From Deinandra increscens subsp. villosa (lineage: Eukaryota > Streptophyta > Magnoliopsida > Asterales > Asteraceae): a DNA stretch of 64,000 nt. Positions 1 through 12,116 of the stretch are shown piece after piece; within the stretch, counting starts at the first letter, position 1, and every line of letters starts with the position of its first letter. Under the pieces are notes generated by a model, which made no database searches, had not been told where the DNA came from, and saw nothing but the letters and a program-made list of their open reading frames with translations. Location of the stretch: positions 107,945,377-108,009,376 of the forward strand of contig JBCNJP010000007.1 in NCBI GenBank assembly GCA_039602395.1, read 5' to 3'. The position numbers were made by a program, and so were the translations under genes.

Positions 1-730
1 ACATATATAGTAAAGTTACGGCTAATCTTTTTAACATCTGGTTTTAACAATAATACAACCTTAGTTGTTAGTCATATTTTGTTGGAAATCCCAAATGTAT
101 ATATGTTTTATCTGGTATGTAGCCTTGTTAAATTAGTGAAAGTTTCTTGATTACCTGAACAAGAAATGCAAAGCCGGATTTGATCTCTCATCAGTGATCG
201 TCTAGAAATTGCATCCGGTTTCACACAGCTACCCCTGGCCATATTTGGTTGCCCACTGCTGATATATGATGATATCCGCGTGTCCAGTAATCTCCTCCGG
301 ATTCTTCGTTCTTGAGTCGACGATACTCAGTGCAGCATCTGCTCTCTACAAAGATAATAATATGATTTTAGGATGCTTGTGAATCAATTAGAGGTGGGAA
401 TTTTTTTGACTCTCAATTGTTAAATGGGGTAATATGATAGAAGTTTTAAACAAAAAAGTGTTTCAGGTCAACCTGACCATTCAGTTTTATTTATTTATTT
501 TGAACTACCATTCAACTAAACGAGAAAGAAACTAGCGAGGCGCTAGAACTACAAGCTAAACATTAAAAAAAAAATTACACCAGTGGTTCCAAGAGATATG
601 TTTAAGGTTTCCCCTATTCATCATCATCCAAAGGAAAGTCATAGCTCGAACGTCCTCAAACAGCTCCTCCTCTTTTACTCTCCGGTTCTTGACCAACTGA
701 TTGTTTCTAGCTTTCTAGATACACCAAATA
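1..730. other. Non-coding, no gene recognised
   Basis: AT-rich sequence without a long ORF or a motif I recognise. Short ORFs here lack codon structure and homology to anything I know. Confidence 0.5.
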
Positions 731-1164
731 TTAGACAAAAAATAAATAAAAAAATCCATGTATGACCTTTTTGTAACCTATCGAAGCCGCCCATTCCTCA
801 TGAGCGAAAATAACATCATTAACTTGAATTAGAAGTGTAGCCGGAGGTTTACACCAACCCAATACAAGGTCCCAAATTCTACCCGCCCATTGACAGTTAA
901 CTAGAAGTGGCCGGTCCACTCTATAAATATATCACAATCGGAGCATAAGGTGTCAAGAGTAATACCCCTTCTTGCCAACGCCTCTTGCCCTCTTGAAGGG
1001 ATCCGGTTCATACCTGCACGCCATGCAAAAGCATTCACTTTCAGCGGAATCAATCTCAGCCACAGAATCTTCAACGGGAAGGTGTTGAAGAGAATTTTTT
1101 GAACAGGGGCGAAGTTTCTTGAGGGCCCGGCCCGTTTTTCGCTCAGAAGTAGCAATTTATACAT
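731..1164 (-). pseudogene. LINE reverse-transcriptase C-terminal remnant (zf-RVT)
   Basis: Two adjoining minus-strand frames read like the zinc-binding tail of plant L1-type LINE reverse transcriptases. They contain the run IPLKVNAFAWRAGMNRIPSR followed by LARRGI and a CSDC cysteine pair, the usual 'PxKVxxFxWR...TxxxLxxRG...CxxC' signature. The frame shifts near 910 and nothing of the palm domain is present, so this is a decayed 3' fragment. The next minus-strand ORF (1190-1453) may belong to the same element but shows no motif I can name. Confidence 0.6.
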
Positions 1165-2147
1165 ATTTGGTTCAAAAAAAATTTATATATTAAGTCGCCT
1201 TACCCTTGACTTTCGGCCCGAACAGAATTTTTCTTGAAGCTTTGCCCCTGTTTTGAATCAATTTTTTCATCACTTTGACCTCAAACCTACTATCAGCCAC
1301 ATTTGAAAGGCTAACATCCTCAATCTGATCAATAACTTGAGCATGACCAGCCCTCCAACCGCCTTTAAAATTAATGCCATCCCCTTCTCTAAAGACACTT
1401 TCGGCGACTTTGCTATCCTTCTCCTTTTCAGCATTAAAAAATGTCGGGAACAAGCTCTTTAGAGTTTAGGCACCCCCCCCCTCCCTCCTATCTACTAAGG
1501 GAGGGGGAGTGGTAGAATTTTTAAGATTTTGAAGAATGGGTTGTAACAAATAGGAGGGTGTCACGCAGGAAAGAGAAAAAGAAAGAATTTTGAAGAATTT
1601 AAAGAATTGTAGAATTTTGTAGGTTTAATTTAAAAAGGAATGGGGACCACCAAATACACACACAACACTATGTTTGCCGCTAATCTACTTCTTGCCAAAA
1701 ACCAAAAAAAATTTTGCCACTGGAGATTTGCCGCGTGAGTGGCGGTGGTTTGCCTGTGGTGCCGTGAATATGCCGGTGGCAAAAAACCACCCACTCCGTC
1801 CTCCCTAACAAGTTGTTACAATTGACCCATGAGATTTTTTTTATATATAGAAACATCACCACTCCACACAAACATTCTTCTAATTGATTTGATAGACTTG
1901 ATGACTTGGGCCAGGGCTTTAAAAAAAGAGAAAGGTAATACGACCGGATTGTACCCAAAACCGTTTTAGCTAGGGGGAAACTCCCCCCACCCCACCGTAA
2001 GATAAATGATCGTCTTCCATTTCGATAATCTCTTTTTCACCTTATCAATCACCGGCTTTCAACTTTTCACAAGATTAAGGTTTTGACCAATAGAAACTCC
2101 CCATATAAGTAAGCGGAAACGCACCGAGCTTACAATGAAGCAAGTCT
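1165..2147. other. Non-coding upstream of the PPR gene
   Basis: Repeat-like, low-complexity sequence. It has a C-run near 1470, a G/A-rich stretch at about 1500-1610 and a GCC-rich patch at about 1730-1800. No gene is supported. Confidence 0.4.
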
Positions 2148-2247
2148 GCCACACTTGCTATTTTGCTAACATATTCTTGTTGACACCCACATTTGCTCAC
2201 CCGACCGTTTAGTTAAGCCACACTTGCTATTTTGCTAACATATTCTT
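2148..2247. repeat. 31-bp direct repeat pair upstream of the PPR gene
   Basis: The same 31 bases (starting GCCACACTTGC) occur at 2148-2178 and 2217-2247, a 69-bp period, with no mismatch seen. They lie about 130-230 bp before the PPR start codon, so within its promoter or leader. Confidence 0.8.
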
Positions 2248-2376
2248 TTGAACTGAGATGTGACAGAGAACTTCTTAAGTGGAAAACTCAGCCAACCCAA
2301 CTTCATAAATCTTTTCTATCCCCAACAAGAATAATTGCCAATCATTAATTCTGGATATTACAACAGCAATTTCCTG

Positions 2377-4194
2377 ATGAAAAATTCTTCAAATCCGTTC
2401 ATTACACACCCAGTTCTTCAAATCCTGCAAACTAAATGCAAAACCCTAGACACATTGCAACAAACCCACGCCCAAATCATTACAACCGGTCTCATCCTCC
2501 ACACTTACCCTCTCACCAAACTCCTCTCAGCAATCTTATCATCCACCACGCCCACCTCTCTATCCTTACCCTACGCACTAACCACCTTCAATCAATCCCC
2601 TAACCGCACCACCTTCCTCTTCAACACCCTCATCTCATCAATCCTCACACACCATAACCACCATGGTCAACACACCCACTTGGCTTTCTCTCTCTACAAT
2701 CAGATTCTTCTGTCTAGAACTACTATAAACTCCGTCAAACCCAATTCCTACACTTACCCATCTCTTTTTAAAGCATGTGGGTCCCACCCCATTTGGCTCA
2801 AACATGGTCTCGCCCTACACGCCCATGTCTTCAAGTTTCTTGACCCAAATGAGTTTGATCAGTTTGTTCAAGCTTCATTGATTAGCTTTTATTCAAAATG
2901 TGGGAAATTTGGTGTTTGTGGGTATCTTTTTAGTCAAACTAGTCAGCCTGATTTGGGTTTGTGGAATTCTGTGTTATCAGCTTACAATTCTGGAGTGTCA
3001 GATAGTGGTTTGTCAATGGAGGTTTTGTGTTTGTTTAGTGATATGCAGAAAGCTTCAGAAGTCAAGCCTAATGAAGTTAGTTTTGTGGGATTGATCAATG
3101 CTTGTGCTGATTTGGGTGCTTTTAGTCAAGGGATTTGGGCACATTGTTATATAGTAAAGAATAATTTGAAGCTAAACCGGTTTGTTGTCACGTCTTTGAT
3201 TGATCTCTATGTGAATTGTGGGTTCTTGGAGTTTGCACGCCAAGTGTTTGATAAATTGCCTAAGAAAGACGTGTTTTGTTATAACGCAATGATTAGGGGA
3301 TTCGCTACACATGGGTATGGGCACAAAGCAGTTGATCTGTTTGAGGACATGGTGGCCGAGGGGTTAACACCTGATGATGTTACAATGGTGGTGATTATGT
3401 CTGCTTGCTCACACGCAGGGCTTGTGGATAAAGGTCGTGAGTTCTTTTGTTCGATGAGGGAGAAATATGGGCTTGGGCCGAAGGTTGAGCATTACGGGTG
3501 CTTGGTTGACCTTTTGGGTAGAGCTGGGCGGTTAAATGAGGCTATGGAAGTGCTTCACACAATGCCCATACAGCCTAACGCGGCTGTATGGAGATCTTTA
3601 CTTGGTGCAACAAGAACCCATGGAAATTTAGATATTGCTGAGGTAGCACTTGATCATTTGCTCGAACTAGAGCCTGAAACTAGTGGTAATTACGTTCTTT
3701 TATCGAACATATACGCACATTTGAAGAAATGGGAAGGTGTAAAACATGTAAGGAGAGTAATGAAAGATCATGGCATAGATAAAACACCAGGAATAAGCGT
3801 TCTTGAGATCGATGGCGTGTTTCATGAGTTTCTTACGGCAGATAAAACACACCCACGGTCTCAAGAGATTTATCTCAAGATTAATGAGATAAGTAGAAAG
3901 TTACACGAGTATGGGCATAAGCCAAGGACTATGGAGGTGTTGTTTGATTTAGAAGACGAAGATGGAGAAGATGCGTTATCATACCATAGTGAGCGGCTCG
4001 CAATTGCTTTTGCACTTATAACATCCGAGTCAGGTTCACCCATTCGTATCATAAAGAACCTCAGGGTGTGTGTTGACTGCCATGATTATACAAAGCTTGT
4101 TTCAATGATATATAAAAGAGAGATAATTGTTAGGGATAGAAATCGATTTCATTGTTTTCGAGATGGGAGTTGTTCTTGTTTAGATTATTGGTAG
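2377..4194 (+). CDS. Pentatricopeptide repeat protein, E/E+/DYW class
   Basis: Single-exon gene encoding 605 aa from the first in-frame ATG. The frame is open further up to a TTG at 2335. Tandem PPR motifs of the P-L-S type fill the middle (for example GNYVLLSNIYA and HYGCLVDLLGRAGRLNEA). The C-terminus is a complete DYW cytidine-deaminase domain: HSE at about residues 537-539, CVDCH at 565-569, and terminal residues DYW at 603-605. Such proteins bind organellar RNA and carry out C-to-U editing in mitochondria or plastids. The N-terminal half closely resembles, from memory, Arabidopsis At5g43790, an intronless PPR gene. Target transcript and organelle cannot be read from the sequence. It is the only plus-strand single-copy gene here. 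Confidence 0.95.
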   Translation: MKNSSNPFITHPVLQILQTKCKTLDTLQQTHAQIITTGLILHTYPLTKLLSAILSSTTPTSLSLPYALTTFNQSPNRTTFLFNTLISSILTHHNHHGQHTHLAFSLYNQILLSRTTINSVKPNSYTYPSLFKACGSHPIWLKHGLALHAHVFKFLDPNEFDQFVQASLISFYSKCGKFGVCGYLFSQTSQPDLGLWNSVLSAYNSGVSDSGLSMEVLCLFSDMQKASEVKPNEVSFVGLINACADLGAFSQGIWAHCYIVKNNLKLNRFVVTSLIDLYVNCGFLEFARQVFDKLPKKDVFCYNAMIRGFATHGYGHKAVDLFEDMVAEGLTPDDVTMVVIMSACSHAGLVDKGREFFCSMREKYGLGPKVEHYGCLVDLLGRAGRLNEAMEVLHTMPIQPNAAVWRSLLGATRTHGNLDIAEVALDHLLELEPETSGNYVLLSNIYAHLKKWEGVKHVRRVMKDHGIDKTPGISVLEIDGVFHEFLTADKTHPRSQEIYLKINEISRKLHEYGHKPRTMEVLFDLEDEDGEDALSYHSERLAIAFALITSESGSPIRIIKNLRVCVDCHDYTKLVSMIYKREIIVRDRNRFHCFRDGSCSCLDYW

Positions 4195-4409
4195 CAATTT
4201 CAATACAAATACTGTTTACAAAACGATTCGTTTTTCTTCTTTTTACTGATTTAAAGGTAGATTTCTGCAACAAAATTATCAAAAAAGGTTAATTGTACAA
4301 AAATGTGTACTAGCATGAAGCAATGAAGAATGAATTTAACTATCTTCCTTTTCAGCTGTATGTATCTGTACATTCATGAGGTCCTTTTACTGTTCATTCT
4401 TTTATGGCA

Positions 4410-4497
4410 ATGGCTTATATCGCAAGTGTTTCCTCACTGATTTGGTTATCATGATGGCTTATATCGCAAGTGTTCCCTCACTGATTTGGTTATCATC
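4410..4497. repeat. 44-bp tandem duplication over the end of the KEA coding region
   Basis: Copies at 4410-4453 and 4454-4497 differ by one base (TTTCC versus TTCCC). The upstream copy (gene sense) encodes the last 13 codons and the stop of the antiporter. The second copy lies in the 3' UTR and repeats that coding sequence and stop. Confidence 0.85.
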
Positions 4498-7400
4498 AGA
4501 CGAAGAATCAGAGGAAGATTTAGGTTTTGACATGATCCGCGAGTAGCCATAACCAAGAGAACTTCCGCTTGCTTCCGAAAGCTGCATATCATCAAAGAAT
4601 ACAGTCAGCTTTTATTCAAACTAAGAATTATTTGTGGTATAGATGTCAATTTCAACCCGTTACTTATGAATGTGCCGATTAGGGTATAATGGGTCAAACG
4701 ATTACAATATAAAAATTAGGTATCAAACCATCGAAGTGTAATAACCTCATAAATCTTTGTGTCATTTATCAAATAACAACTTTCTGAATTACTCTAGCTG
4801 ATCCACCCATTTTGTGACCTCTATTTTCTGGTACAAGATTCAAGTGCTAAAAAAGTAAGATTGGATACCTCGGTAAGTTCTGACAGGTGGCGGGATCTGA
4901 ACTCATTGATGGTGGATGCTATCTCTGACATTGGCAGTTTAGCCTATAAAAGTTTAAAAAAAACAAAAACCAACTTCATTATAAAGAATTATACTTTTGA
5001 ATAACATTAGATGGCAAAAACGAACAAAAAATAAGAAATATAATCTAGATCTACTGTTATATCCAACTAATCTGATCATTATTTAACCAATCAACTAATA
5101 ACTTACTTGTGCAAGAAGAGCAGATGCTAACTGTAGACTTGGTTCTAAGGTCTCTGGCACAACCTGCAACATTTTTAACTCAAAAGTAAGGCATTACATA
5201 CAGTCTGTGAAATATATATTATACGCAATGAATATCGATTGGAAAGCTCAATGAAAATTATTTAAAAGGAAAAAGAGGTCTGAAACCTCAAAAACAGTTA
5301 ACTTAAGGTAGTAAAAGTAAAATACCATGAGTTAAGTATATAACAGTTAGCCCAAGCTTGAGCTCAGCTCATTTCGAGCTCTATTTTTAAAGCCTGAGCT
5401 TGGCTTGTTAATAGGCCTGCGGGCCTGATCAAGCTCGATGAGTCAAGCTTGGGCTCGAACTCATTTATAAATGAGCTCCATCTTAGGCCCAAGCTTGAGC
5501 TCGTTAAGCTTGGCTTGATTTGAGCTTTTATCAAGCCGATCCGGAGTAGCTCACGAGCCGGCCGGCAGTCGGCTTGTTTACACCCCTACTGTTTTTCAAC
5601 ACTTTTAATGCTTTTAAACAAAGGCAAGGTGGTAAAAGTAAAAGTACCGCTGTAGCCCCGGCCTTCTCCAAGTTGAGTCCATGATCAACATCATGAGCCC
5701 GCACAAATGTCTTGACATTAGGGAAATACTTGCTGAGAGCCCAAACGGTTCTATAGTTCGCACCAGGTGAATCTAAAGTTACTGCTGCAGCACAGGCTCT
5801 ATGAGCGCCGATTTTATGCAACACCTATAAGTTCAGATGGAGAGAAATCAATTCAGAATTTGAGTTTTCAAGTTGAACATTTAACTTAAAGTTGCATATA
5901 ACTTCACCTCTCGACTGCCAGCATCTCCAAAATACACAGGAAGGTCAAGTGCACGTCCCTCTGAGACCCGATCACTTGCATCATGAAAATGTTCAGATGT
6001 CAGTAGGTTTGTTATAGACTTGACTCATATCAGAAAGGTAAAATAAATATCTTTATACCTCCTCACGTCAAGTGCAACGAATGGAATCAGACTTTCAGAA
6101 AGAAGTTGGGCGATGATCTGAAAGAACAGAAAAGTTGGAAAGAGAAGTTAAAAACAAACTTACATACCAACGGGAAAAAATGAAAATGAAGCTGTGCTTG
6201 TGTTTTTTCTTTACTGAAGTTACTAGTAAATGTAATTGACAATGGCGTTACACCTGACCAACACGTCCGAACCCACATATAATGATATGACCTTGTAAAT
6301 CGTCTGTCTGAAAAAATTGCAGTGAAATATGAGAACTGGGTAATTTTTCATTGTTATAAACCGCATATAAACTAGTGCACAATTGAATAGCAGAATTTAG
6401 AGGTGAAAGGAATTTACCTCACTCTCATCAGGTAATAGGCTACGGACATCATGCTGCTTAAAACGAGATGCTATTAACTGGCCACCAGCAGCTAACCATG
6501 GTGTAAGGGCCATCGAAATCCCCACCACAAGAAACAACAAAGAAGATAACTGAGGAGTCATTATGCCCTAAAAAACACAAATTTGAAGTACCAATGAATG
6601 ACGATGATCATTTTCAAGTCCTTGAAAATGGTAGCATAAAAATTAAAAAAATTATACATATGTTAAGAACAAGGGTGAACAACTTAGATGAAGCTTACCT
6701 GATTGACAGCGTCACCAAATGCAACAAAGGCGAATTCTCCACCCGGTGCAAGTAAAAGACCAACTCTAATCGCAGATATTAATGAAACGCCAAAAATTCT
6801 ACCAACTGCAGCTACCATTATGGTCTTCCCAGCGATTAGAAGCCCTAATGATCCCATAATAACAGGAAAGTTTGAGACAAGAAGTTTCGGATCGATTGAC
6901 ATTCCAACCTGAAAGACAATATATTGACATTACAAAAATTCTCATAGTAAATGCCCCAATGAATACAAAGTGTGTGAAGCCATTGAAGAATATGACAAAT
7001 ACAATAAAGTTTTGTGATATATAGATTATTGGGGAAACAAAGATACGAGAAATACCGTCATGAAGAAGAGACCTAATAGAAGGCCACGATATGGAGCAAT
7101 ATCTGATTCGACTTGCAAAGAAAACTCAGTTTCTGCAAGTAGCAAACCAGCAAGAAAAGCTCCAAGTGCCATTGAAAGGCCAGCCTGTTGCATTTCGCGA
7201 AAGAAAGGGATATTAACACTGTAGAGATTAGAAATGCAATCATTGAAAATGCAAGTCCACTTACACGAGCAGTAAGTAGACTAGTACCCAGAATAACCAG
7301 AAGCGTATTTGCAGAAAATATTTCTGCATTTTGCATATCTGCAATTTGCTTATAAATTGGGCGAAGAAGCTGCAAACAGCATGGGAAAGAGCTGAGTAAT

Positions 7401-10400
7401 TAACAAAGAATGCATCAAAAACTACATTTATATACTTCATAAACCTTTCTAACAGTAGTATCCTAGTGACTTGAGAATATGACAGGTTAGCATTAAGCAT
7501 GTATGTATATAATTTATAGGGTTACATGCGCAAAACAGCAAGGTACTTCTAAGCCTTAACCAATTATAGCAACATACATTCAAAATTACAAAAGAACAAA
7601 AACATACTTCCATTTTCTTACCAATCGTTGCATCATACTTCCATTTTTTACCAATAATAACAACTTAATTTACCTCATGGTTTATATGCTTGGTAAAATA
7701 TTATTTTGTGAAACTATCCCTAGCTGGTAACTTACCAACCGTCCCCCAGCAATAATGGCACTGATAGCAACAAGTGCCTTTACAGCAGCCAATCCAAGAG
7801 CTTCAGCAATTGCATAGAATCCAATCTGAACATGTGAAAAAATGGCACATTGAAAAAGTAAGCTGCAACTTTGTGATAAACTTGCAGCTATCAGATCAAA
7901 GAACATGAGAAATGACAACTATTATATGAAGTTACCAAGTCACTTCAACTCACAAGAAACAGAGAGAAAAGGAAAGCCGTTGGTAAAAGGTATGGAGGTA
8001 ATAATGTCACCGAATAAAACAGCACAAAAAGGTCAAAAGATGTGTATTAATGTACATGCTTACCCCTCCTTTGGATGAATTTGGTGAAATAAGAGGTATG
8101 AGAATCAGCAAAACGACAACGGCTAAATCCTGACAAAACAAAAATGACCCTGTCAAATGCAATGTTTTCTTGAATTTTTTAGAAATTAAATATATTCACA
8201 CTCACACCGACAAATCTATATTCCTATAATCTAACTGGATGTGGATACCTGGAAGAGTAAAACAGAAAATGTGGCTCGTCCGTGACGAGATGTGCTCTCC
8301 CCTCGCTCCTGCAATACCTGAAATACAGGTTCATCTTGTAAAACAATATGATTGGATAGTACTATAAAATATTAACACCACTACTCATTTTTGTATTGAT
8401 GATTACCTGCAGAACAACTGCTGTAGAAGATAAGGCCAAACCATTACCTACGACAATTGCAGCAGGTCCTGGCAGTCCACATACAAAATGGGCAACTAGT
8501 CCTATCACGACAGCTGTCACCAAAACCTGTATCACCAAAAAAGGTTTAAAAACTAGTAGCACAACAGGAAACGCATAATACACGCTTGTTAGTCTGCTTC
8601 AACCAGTTATTTTCAGTTACCTGAGCAGAACCCAATCCAAAAACATATTTTTTCATGGAGCTCAGTCTTTCAACAGAAAGCTGTAAACAATACACAGTTT
8701 CAGGTTTCAACTGTCCTCTGATAGGAATGTAATACAAAAGTATAATATCAAATTAGACTTGTTTATTCAAACCTCAAGGCCAATATTAAAAAGCAGGAAA
8801 ACAACCCCAAATTCAGCTATTGCTTTTGTGGCATGAACATTACGTATAATTGAGAGACCATAAGGCCCAATCAAGATACCAGCTGTCAGATACCCAAGAA
8901 CAGGGCTTCCTAAAAGAGTGAAAGTGCAACCAAAAAGGAAGACAGCCATTAGTGATACAGAATAATTCATTATTAATTTAAAATTCAAATACCTCCAGGA
9001 AGTTTTTGAAATATTGGCACAAATATCACACTGCCAAGCAACAACCACAAGATATCAAAAAGAGAAGCTTCTTCTTCATTAATCTGCAGATATGAAACAC
9101 ACAATATAACAGGGCAGAAATATTACTTGAATGCAAACAAATTACAAGGTTTTGAACTAGAAAATACTTACCTCTTGATGTGGAAGCATCTCAATTATCT
9201 TTTTAATTTTTTCAGGTATTTTCTTAATCTCTCTGACCGAACGCTGAGCAGTCGAAGGAACTTCATGGATATCGGTGGTGATAACATTTGGCGACTGAAA
9301 TATTTTACCAACCCGTTCTCGTTTAGCATAGAAAGCAAAACTGTCAATATACCACCAATATTCGACAAATTAATAGCCAATAATGATTGATAAGCGTGCT
9401 CCTTTTATCATTTCTTTCTTTAAAAAAAAAGTGAACAAGACAAAATTGTTTACCTTGCACCAACAAGCAAAGACCCAACTAACAATTTAGGTAAATGTTT
9501 TCTTGCTGATTCACTAAGCTCCTGAAAAACTGCAGCTGGTGTAAACTCAGTACCATCTCCCTCCAAGGAGAAAAATGATGCAGGAAAGAAACGAGATGAT
9601 TTCTTCAATAATGCTTTTGGTGAATTTAACGGTGAGCCGTCCTTTGTGAAATCCTTCTGTGTTTCTTGAATTTTGGCTTGAACCACATTCTTCATCTTTT
9701 CAGAATCACTTTCAGTGTCTTTGGATGTTTGTCCATTCTCTTTGTCACTATCATCAGAAAATGTATAATCTTCTGACACTTGACCCACAGAACTTAATTC
9801 GGTATCTTGTATGGGCTCACTCAAAGGTTCTTCAATAGTTGCATCACTGTCTTTGGCAGCAATGAATTCAACTAAATTCCCTTCAAGGATGGTTTCGTCA
9901 TCAAGTGTATCCTCGTCTGAAATTGTACTTTCAGTTGTATCCACAAGGGATACGGCAAGAACTTTTTCAGCTTTCTGTAATGCAATTTCAGAATCATTAA
10001 CACGTTTCATAGCCTCAAGTTCAAAAGCAACAGCTTCTTCTGCTAAAATCATTATATTTGCCACATCTTCTTCAGCTTTTAATGCATCCGTCTGTGTTTT
10101 TTCTGCAAGTTCATTCAGTATAACAACTTCTCTTTGTAATTCGTCTTTTCTGTTTTGTAACATAATCAATGCACTCTCACAATTTTCCAAATTCTCCCTA
10201 CACTCCTTCATATCCTTCTGAGCAGCTAAAAGCGTTTCCTCTTCTTTCAGTAAATTTTCACTTTCATTTTTCTCTTTTGCAACTTCTAATGATTCAAGAG
10301 CCACCTGATGCCTAGCTTCAGCTAAAGAAAGAGCCATTTTGGCTCTCTGTATAGCTTCTTTAGTAGGCTCCTCTTCTTTCACAATATCTTCAATAGCAAT

Positions 10401-10955
10401 TAATGCCGAATTGACACCATCCCATGCATTCAACGCTTTGTCTTTTAGTGATATTGCTGCTTCTGATATCCTCTGAGTTTTATCCTCAAACATGGTACTA
10501 TTAAGTTGTGCTATCTCCAATTCTTTACGTGCCTTTTGTAACAACTCTTTTAATTCATCCAAAGTGGGGGCCACCACTTCTGTTTCTTCTCCCTTATCTT
10601 TTAAATTATTCTTAGTTTTTTCTTTTGAATTCTCTGCATCTTTAGTTTCGATAGATTCTACTTCCCTTTCATTCCCATTTATAAAAGCGATCGAATCATT
10701 TCCCTGACAAGCTGTTTTAAGATCCCCCCTTGATGCCTTAAGTATACAGACTGAATTAACACCTTTAGCAATTCTATTTGAATTAAATCCATGATTACTA
10801 GAAGTGATCAATTTCTTTTTAGAGCCAACTTTTGAGACAAGCCTTGGAATGCTAAGAAAATTATAACCAAAATCTGACTGCAAGTTCAACTGGTCAAATG
10901 TTCCACAACTAGTACCTGGAAGACCACGAACCTGGAAACTACATGAAAAATTCAT
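4459..10955 (-). CDS. KEA2: Chloroplast K+ efflux antiporter, KEA1/KEA2 type
   Basis: CPA2-family K+/H+ antiporter, by homology in the plastid inner envelope, where it controls stromal K+ and pH. Twenty coding exons: 10955-9454, 9340-9172, 9083-8993, 8909-8773, 8680-8621, 8526-8407, 8317-8249, 8129-8064, 7825-7736, 7369-7265, 7184-7056, 6908-6699, 6567-6418, 6307-6254, 6117-6059, 5974-5908, 5824-5648, 5163-5107, 4943-4869, 4581-4459. All junctions are GT-AG and keep frame, giving about 1169 aa (Arabidopsis KEA1/2 are about 1170-1190). Layout: transit-peptide-like N-terminus; long charged coiled coil at about 130-350 and acidic stretch to about 450; Na+/H+-exchanger domain at about 560-930 (GLALSSTAVVLQ, APGGEFAFVAFGDAVNQ); KTN/RCK nucleotide-binding domain from about 970 (GFGRVGQ). 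ATG 10955 is preferred over the upstream TTG at 11003 because family proteins begin similarly. KEA1 versus KEA2 is not resolved. Confidence 0.96.
5345..5588. repeat. Intronic AAGCTTGAGCTC-rich repeat
   Basis: Lies in the KEA intron between coding exons at 5648 and 5163. It consists of many overlapping AGCTTGAGCTC / GAGCTC / GGCTTG units and ends with GGCTTGTTTACACCCCT. That reads as the complement of the AGGGGTGTAAAC terminus common to a plant non-autonomous element. No clear inverted partner or target duplication was found. Confidence 0.55.
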
Positions 10956-11031
10956 ATCTCCCCTCGCTTTCTCAGTATAGTTACTAAGTGGTTGTAGAAG
11001 CAATTCTCAATAGGCTGCACTATTAAACCAC

Positions 11032-11880
11032 CTGCAAGATAAGTAATAAGTTCAAAGCTTAATGTAATAAGTATCCATCATGCATGATACTTTTAAATTC
11101 AACACACATGAACCTGCAGACATTTATGCGTCTGCAGATCGAAAATCAAATTCCAATCAACATTAATCATGTTTCTGGTTCAGTTGACTTTGGTGTTATA
11201 CAGATGCACCATATGAAACATTACAAGAAGATCAATAAACTTGACCTTTCTCATAGTTAGGCTTCAATATCTACTAAATTTTTTCAAACTCCAGTAATCT
11301 GAATTCCAGTTTCTGATTAGTCTACTTCAGTGTTAGTCAAAACACCTATAAACAGTACCACATTTAATTACTCAAGCTACAAAATGTACATTCGGTTTGA
11401 ACTAATTTGACTGTCACGGCTCAACTATGAAACCTTTGCATATATCCACTACTCCAAACTAGCCACACAAACAAATCTGCTCATATGATGCGTATCAGAT
11501 ACTCAAATCGAATGTCAGTAATCTGAATTTCAACCTCTAATCATTCCGATTCAATTATCCGTCAAATGTACCCTAGAAACACTACAACAACCAATTACTC
11601 AAAATTTAAACTAAATTACACATCCTACATGAAAACAAACATAATATAAAATATAAATACACCTATACAAACAAACACGTATACCACAGATGTATGAGTG
11701 TGAAGATGAAGTAATGAAGAGTGCAATTTTCAACTTACCTGATTGATCGTGACAGATGCGAGTACAATCCGGAGCTTGAACAACAATCAATGGCGGATTG
11801 TTTGAGGAGAAATTAGGTCAAAAATGGAAGGGACTAAAAAAAGGCGAACGGTTGATGACGTGAGAGCGAGTGGTAGTTAG
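11032..11880 (-). promoter_or_regulatory. KEA 5' leader with an intron
   Basis: An acceptor (CTTGCAG on the minus strand) at 11032 and a donor (GTAAGTTG) just below 11739 bound a 707-bp intron in the 5' UTR. The first non-coding exon would run from 11739 to roughly 11880. KEA transcription therefore probably starts near 11.85-11.95 kb, only about 200 bp from the RTE remnant upstream. The exact start site is not determinable. Confidence 0.6.
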
Positions 11881-12116
11881 CAAAGTGTTTGTTACATCTC
11901 TGAAACAAAGAGAAATGAAAGGTTCAGTTTTAGTAGTCTTGAGTCTTGACCCCTCTATGCTATGCTATGCTATGCTGCCGGGGCACTTTGGGAAAACCGA
12001 TCTTCGTTGATTGGATGGGGAAACGATGAAGAAAATAGAAAGGAAATTAGGAAACTAAAACAAGAGTGTTTACAAAAATGCCCTTTGGATAATTGTGTAA
12101 TTCAATCTTGTATAAA

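Noticed and set aside
2335..2376. Upstream TTG as PPR start
   Set aside because: A non-ATG start is not needed. The first in-frame ATG at 2377 gives a normal-length protein.
9195..9380. 61-codon minus-strand ORF in the KEA region
   Set aside because: Shadow frame of KEA exon 2. The spliced frame (FAFYAKRERVGKIFQSPNVI...) fits the family.
9811..10221. Ser-rich plus-strand ORF of 136 codons
   Set aside because: It is antisense to the coiled-coil coding part of the KEA exon. The Ser/Ala-rich composition is a mirror of the Glu/Lys/Ala codons.
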